64,000 nucleotides of DNA from Fratercula arctica (Eukaryota; Chordata; Aves; Charadriiformes; Alcidae): positions 28,353,352 through 28,417,351 of the forward strand of contig CANTUZ010000008.1 of NCBI GenBank assembly GCA_947846985.1. Reading direction: 5' to 3'. The translations under genes and the position numbers were made by a program. The notes beneath the pieces are model-generated. The model had not been told where the DNA came from. It ran no database searches and worked only from the letters and a program-made list of their open reading frames with translations. How positions within the stretch are numbered: position 1 is the stretch's first letter; the number at the start of each line of letters is the position of its first letter. Positions 59,520 through 64,000 of the stretch are shown here, in pieces.

Positions 59520-62500
59520 TCATCAGGTATGATCTTTATTGTATTCCACTCAAGATGTGAAAAAAGTGTCCATTACATAAAGTACTGCTCTTATGCTTTT
59601 TTCACTGTTTTTATCTTCTGGTTAGAACCCCAAGTATTACAAGTTAGAAGGAAAAGCACCAAACTGCTCCACACGGGTACCTGAGCAAAGACTAAAGGCA
59701 AATGTTTATCACAACACTCATTTGCACGTTTGTACAACAAAAGTACAGGTAACATTCACAACACTCTACAGAGTATGACTGGTAAGTGGCACTTTTTGTG
59801 AATTACAACCATTTTTACTAATGCAACCATGTTAGAACACCATAAAAAAATATACATAAGTGCTTATTTAGCAGACCATATGCTATACACTACACTGCAC
59901 TCTAAGTCATGCACACTTAGGTTAAAAAAAGGACAAATAAAAAAATGTGAAGTACACACTGCGGACAGGGAAGCTGTCAAACAAAATACAAACATCCCAG
60001 CGTAGCTCCCGTACAAGTTGCCCTCAATTGCAACAAAAAAGTACCAGCATCTAAAAGACAGTTTTTCAAAATTCTGAGATTTCAGCTTTCAGTAATTTCA
60101 ACATTAGCTGAAGATACCTATTCTCCAAGGCTTTCTCAGCATCTCACAAGACTTTACCAAAGTATCACACATTGCATGAACTGTATCTGAGAATTCTGTT
60201 ATAAACATTTTAATAAGCACAATAATTTATTATAGCATTATTCAAACATTTATAGATAGGGCTCTGTTAACATCTCTAGAAGCCTGTAACTATTAAAAGT
60301 TAGTTCCATCTAAAACACCAGGGTTACACTAGCTACGTGAGAACTCAAAACAGAGGAAGAGTTAAAAACATGTAAGACAGGTTGCTTGTGAAGAAATAGA
60401 TTTTTCCAAATATGACATATGTTCTTCAAAGTTTTAAGTCCTCTTAACGAAAGCAAGCAAGCAACCAACCAACAGTACCCCCCACCCCCAATTACCCAAA
60501 ATAGATAATTTGACAAACGTTATTCTGTCTTTGTGCTTGGAAAAGCAATTAAAAAGTAAGGAATCAAGTTAGTAAGTCTACACAACTTTTCTAGACTAAT
60601 CATCATATCTAAAGTTCTTAAAGGTAGTTCTGCCCTCTCGATGACTTTAAATTCCTGTAGCTGGGAAATCAACAATGGCTAGGATTACTGAAAAAACATC
60701 ATGACGAAAGAAGAAAAAGTTAGGTGACTGGAACGAGGGTTTTAGAAGTCCTAAACTAACATAGGAAGTTGCAGGAAAGGCACAAAAATTGCATGTTATC
60801 TGTTGTGCTGCAGCATCAGCAGCTTTGTGGTAGCCAGGTACAAGTTAGTTCTCAATAAAAGATGGTTAATAACTTTGACTTATATTGCTCCAAACAATTA
60901 TGGAGATCAGCTGACATGCCACCATTTTGTGTGTGTATCTAAATATCCGCGGTCTAATGATAAGCTTTGAGATATGGCATCTTTATTCAAGGTCCAGTGT
61001 TACGCAGTTCTAATACTGGGGAATTAAAAAAAAGGCAGACTTTGGGAGGTTGTGTTCAAAACATACAAAGACTCCTATAGAGACACATAAGGAAAGCCAG
61101 TGGTGGCTTTTCCCGAGTTCTTCATATTAAAAATATACATAAGAAAGCCTTTTACTATATCAAATTTTAAGATCTTAAATGGATTGAGAAGAACAGAATA
61201 TATAAACTCCCCCCATCCCCACCTTTTCAGGGTTTTATATATGAATATTTTCCCTAAAAAGTGAAATTTGTTATTCAAACTTCTGGAGTTTTAAAACAAC
61301 AAATCAACCCCACCCTACCCTCCCCAAGAAACCACCTTCTAGGTTTCTTCTCATGCTGGTGTAGACATTGATACACAATGGCTTAAATACAGTATTTTGC
61401 TTAAACTACAACTGGAGGAATTTTTTATTTTGAAGAAACTAAAGAACAAAATTTTTAAAAAAGAATTTGACACACAGACTTTGCAGTTGAGATGGATATC
61501 TGAGACTAGTTTTCCTTCCTTATTTTTCTTTTGGTCACAATAGAAAGACTTGAGAAAATAAGGTTAGCTAAAGCTTTGCAACTTCGGTTGGTGCGATTCC
61601 AAATCACAAATATACTGTACTTGTTATAAATCTTCATTTCTGTAAGCGTAGTAAAAAGAGGTCAAAATAATTTTTTTAGAAGTATTTTCCCCAAATCAAG
61701 TTTCAGTATGATCCACACAAATATTTTTGGTCAACTTCAAAAATCAAATAAAAGGCTGCAGAAGTCCACAGGCTACAGTTAGAGTGTATTCATTTACTGG
61801 TTTAAGGCACAGTATTTTTTTTGCTCTAGAAAGCTACGAGTTTAAAGTCACAGTGAGGAATTTCACATTTCAATTTTGGTCTGGCACTCTAATTATATTT
61901 GTCACATCTACTACTTGTAGACTTCTGTAAAATATTTCAGCTGTCAGGTGCTGCAGTCTCAAATACTGTTTTCACACTCAAAGTAACGTAAGTGGAAAAT
62001 ACTGAAGCCTGAACTGATCCCAAAATAGTGCACTTACCATTTTATAAAATTATACATCAACACATTTGCACATTTGATACTTAATGTATATACCCGAAAT
62101 TATTTAAATTGGAGGGAAAAAAAAAGTCTTTGCTGCTATTTCAACAAACACGCAAAACTTCAGTAGAAAAACAGTCTCCAGGACAGCTGCCGTGTATCTT
62201 CACTAGGTCAGGCATGGTGCCTACTGTTACTGTGGACATTATGTTTTGTACTACAGCAGAAGGATACTGCAAACCAAGGATAACTGCGTATGGAAGGAGG
62301 AACTGGAATGATGTGCCACAAAATAACAAATCTGTGTCTGCCATTCCCGACTTTCACAGACACAAAATTAGCTCTGATGCCAGATTCCTACAGAATCTAG
62401 ACCACAACCTGCCAATAACCATAGAGAGACCATGCTTACAAGATTTGTTTATGACAGCATGAGTAACAAACTCTGTCTGCATTTAAGAATGCAGAATGAG

Positions 62501-64000
62501 ACCCTAAATCTTAAGCAAAATTAGAATCAAAACATCCCAGCTTTGACTTAGGTTTTCATGCTACAAGGCAATAAGCACATATTCGAGGCAGTTATGTGCT
62601 TAGATACCTGAAAAATTGAGGTGCTGGGCAGATTTGCTTAAGTAAGAGCTATAGAATTTTCTCCTTAAATACTTAAAATTTATTTTTAAAAGCAGTAATG
62701 TTTATTATTAACAGGATGAAATTTATAGATTTTATTTAAGCTTTAAGATAAACGAGATGATTAAAAGTTTTGAATACGTTTTTCCATAAATAAGAATATC
62801 CATCAGAAAATACAATATTTGTAAAAGACTTTCAAATAAACTTTTAGATATTTTAAGGATTCTTTTATGAATACTAGCTTAAAATTCTAGGTCTAAAAAA
62901 AGGTAGAAAACCTGTTTTACTTTACCATAAAAATGAATCTGTTCTCAATTGTCATTCACTGGCACATATTTCCAGAGGTATATAAAAGCAGCATGTAGCT
63001 TTGGTGACAAAAGTATGTCTCCCCTAAAGGAATGGTGATGAAAGTTTTAAAACCTTTTGCAGTACAGTGCTAAGTGCTTATAAAAGCTAACTAGATTATT
63101 TCCCAGAAAAAAGAGAGAAGTAAAAAGTCAAAGCTGTAAATTAAGTAACTAACATTCATCATGAAATGGAAGATAAGCATTAAGAATTTATTCTGTTGTA
63201 CGGCTAACAACCGTCTAGCAGCTTAGTGACTTTAAACACCAGCACAATTGTTGTATAGACACTATAACTGCTTCCAAAACCATTTTCAGTAACTCAGAGT
63301 ATTGAAGGTCTGTAAGTGGCTGCTTTTTTCTCAGTATTGGACAAAAGCCTAAACATGCACATGGCTGTATTGAAATAAACCTGATCAAATGAAAGCTTCT
63401 CAGATGTTCACAGGCACTAATTGACTTTATTCTGTCCTGTCAAAGCTTAGAAGCAGATGTATAAGATTTAAGAAAAAAGTCAAGTAACAGGTTCATAACC
63501 TTGTTATTGGCAAACACATGGAAAATTAGACTTCGTATCAAATACCAACATATGCAACAATGCTTTTTGGTTTTTTTAAAGTATCAATACATTTTATTTT
63601 TTTAAACACTGACCTTAAAGGTAGCCCAATTAAGTTATAGTTGAAAAGTTCACTTAGACATACAGGCAGTCTCTGTGTCTTCTACAATATATTACTACTC
63701 CATTGTTTAGGGTTTTGTTATTTGTTTGCTTGTTTTAAAATTTAGAAAATTAATAATTTGGAATGAATTGCTACATGTATCAGCTAACAGTACAAAAATC
63801 AGAGCAGAACTCTAAATATTAGAAGTATTAACTTAAATTCCAGTTACTGCTATTTTTTTTTTGAAACAAAACAAACAAACAAAATCTTAACCAAAACCCA
63901 CAAAACAATCCCCCTTTTAACAGAACACTGAAACATGACATACTGCAACCAGCTTTTAAATCAAAACTGAAAGTACCACCTTTGGACAACATTCATTCAA
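59520..64000 (-). other. PGAP1: Probable PGAP1 3' UTR
   Basis: No coding exon or transposon recognised over 4.5 kb of AT-rich sequence. In human the next gene is PGAP1 (GPI inositol-deacylase), on the same strand as C2orf66 with its 3' end facing it and a long 3' UTR. A minus-strand AATAAA at 59540-59535 would fit its end. This is inference from gene order; the PGAP1 coding part is not in the window. Confidence 0.4.
59535..59540 (-). terminator. PGAP1: Candidate polyadenylation signal for PGAP1
   Basis: AATAAA on the minus strand (gatctttattgt on +), at the left edge of the presumed PGAP1 3' UTR. Confidence 0.35.

Noticed and set aside
62109..62462. 117-codon plus-strand ORF and 67-codon minus-strand ORF
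   Set aside because: No family recognised, overlapping on opposite strands, within the presumed PGAP1 3' UTR; neither resembles the PGAP1 C-terminus as I remember it.

Overview
This is a vertebrate nuclear window, almost certainly from a bird. Genes are split into many short exons with GT/AG junctions, promoters sit in two CpG-rich islands, the DNA is otherwise AT-rich, and the only recognisable transposon pieces are decayed CR1 LINE fragments with the avian-type 3' end. Gene content and order match the human 2q33 block HECW2 - CCDC150 - GTF3C3 - C2orf66 - PGAP1, which corresponds to chicken chromosome 7. The species is not named by anything I can read.

Layout. 1-6640: no gene seen, AT-rich, presumably upstream of HECW2, which lies outside. 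6640-7560: CpG island and promoter of CCDC150, with a full ZNF143-type site and a full NRF1 site. 7381-27147 (+): CCDC150, 24 coding exons, about 980 residues of coiled coil. 27148-32894: region between two converging genes, holding CCDC150 3' UTR candidates, a CR1 fragment and a set of exon-like blocks. 53218-32895 (-): GTF3C3 (TFIIIC102), 18 conserved coding exons plus one extra in-frame cassette. 53040-53760: its CpG island. 56705-55451 (-): C2orf66 homologue, two exons, 101 residues, secreted. About 59520-64000: no coding exon; probably the long 3' UTR of PGAP1 on the minus strand, by synteny.

The genes are not an operon. GTF3C3 is a core RNA polymerase III factor, CCDC150 a poorly characterised coiled-coil protein, and C2orf66 an uncharacterised secreted protein. 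CCDC150 and GTF3C3 run tail to tail; C2orf66 and the presumed PGAP1 run the same way as GTF3C3.

No clearly new biological system is visible. The points most worth a second look are: (1) three phase-compatible exon-like blocks at 29522-31537 (+) that could make an unannotated small secreted protein or a CCDC150 tail; (2) apparent decay of CCDC150 middle exons, leaving a protein about 100 residues shorter than I recall for human; (3) an ORF inside the same intron that would splice in frame into CCDC150; (4) an extra GTF3C3 cassette exon; (5) a GC-AG intron in GTF3C3; (6) a possible amidated C-terminal peptide in C2orf66. Comparisons with human proteins are from memory, not from a search.
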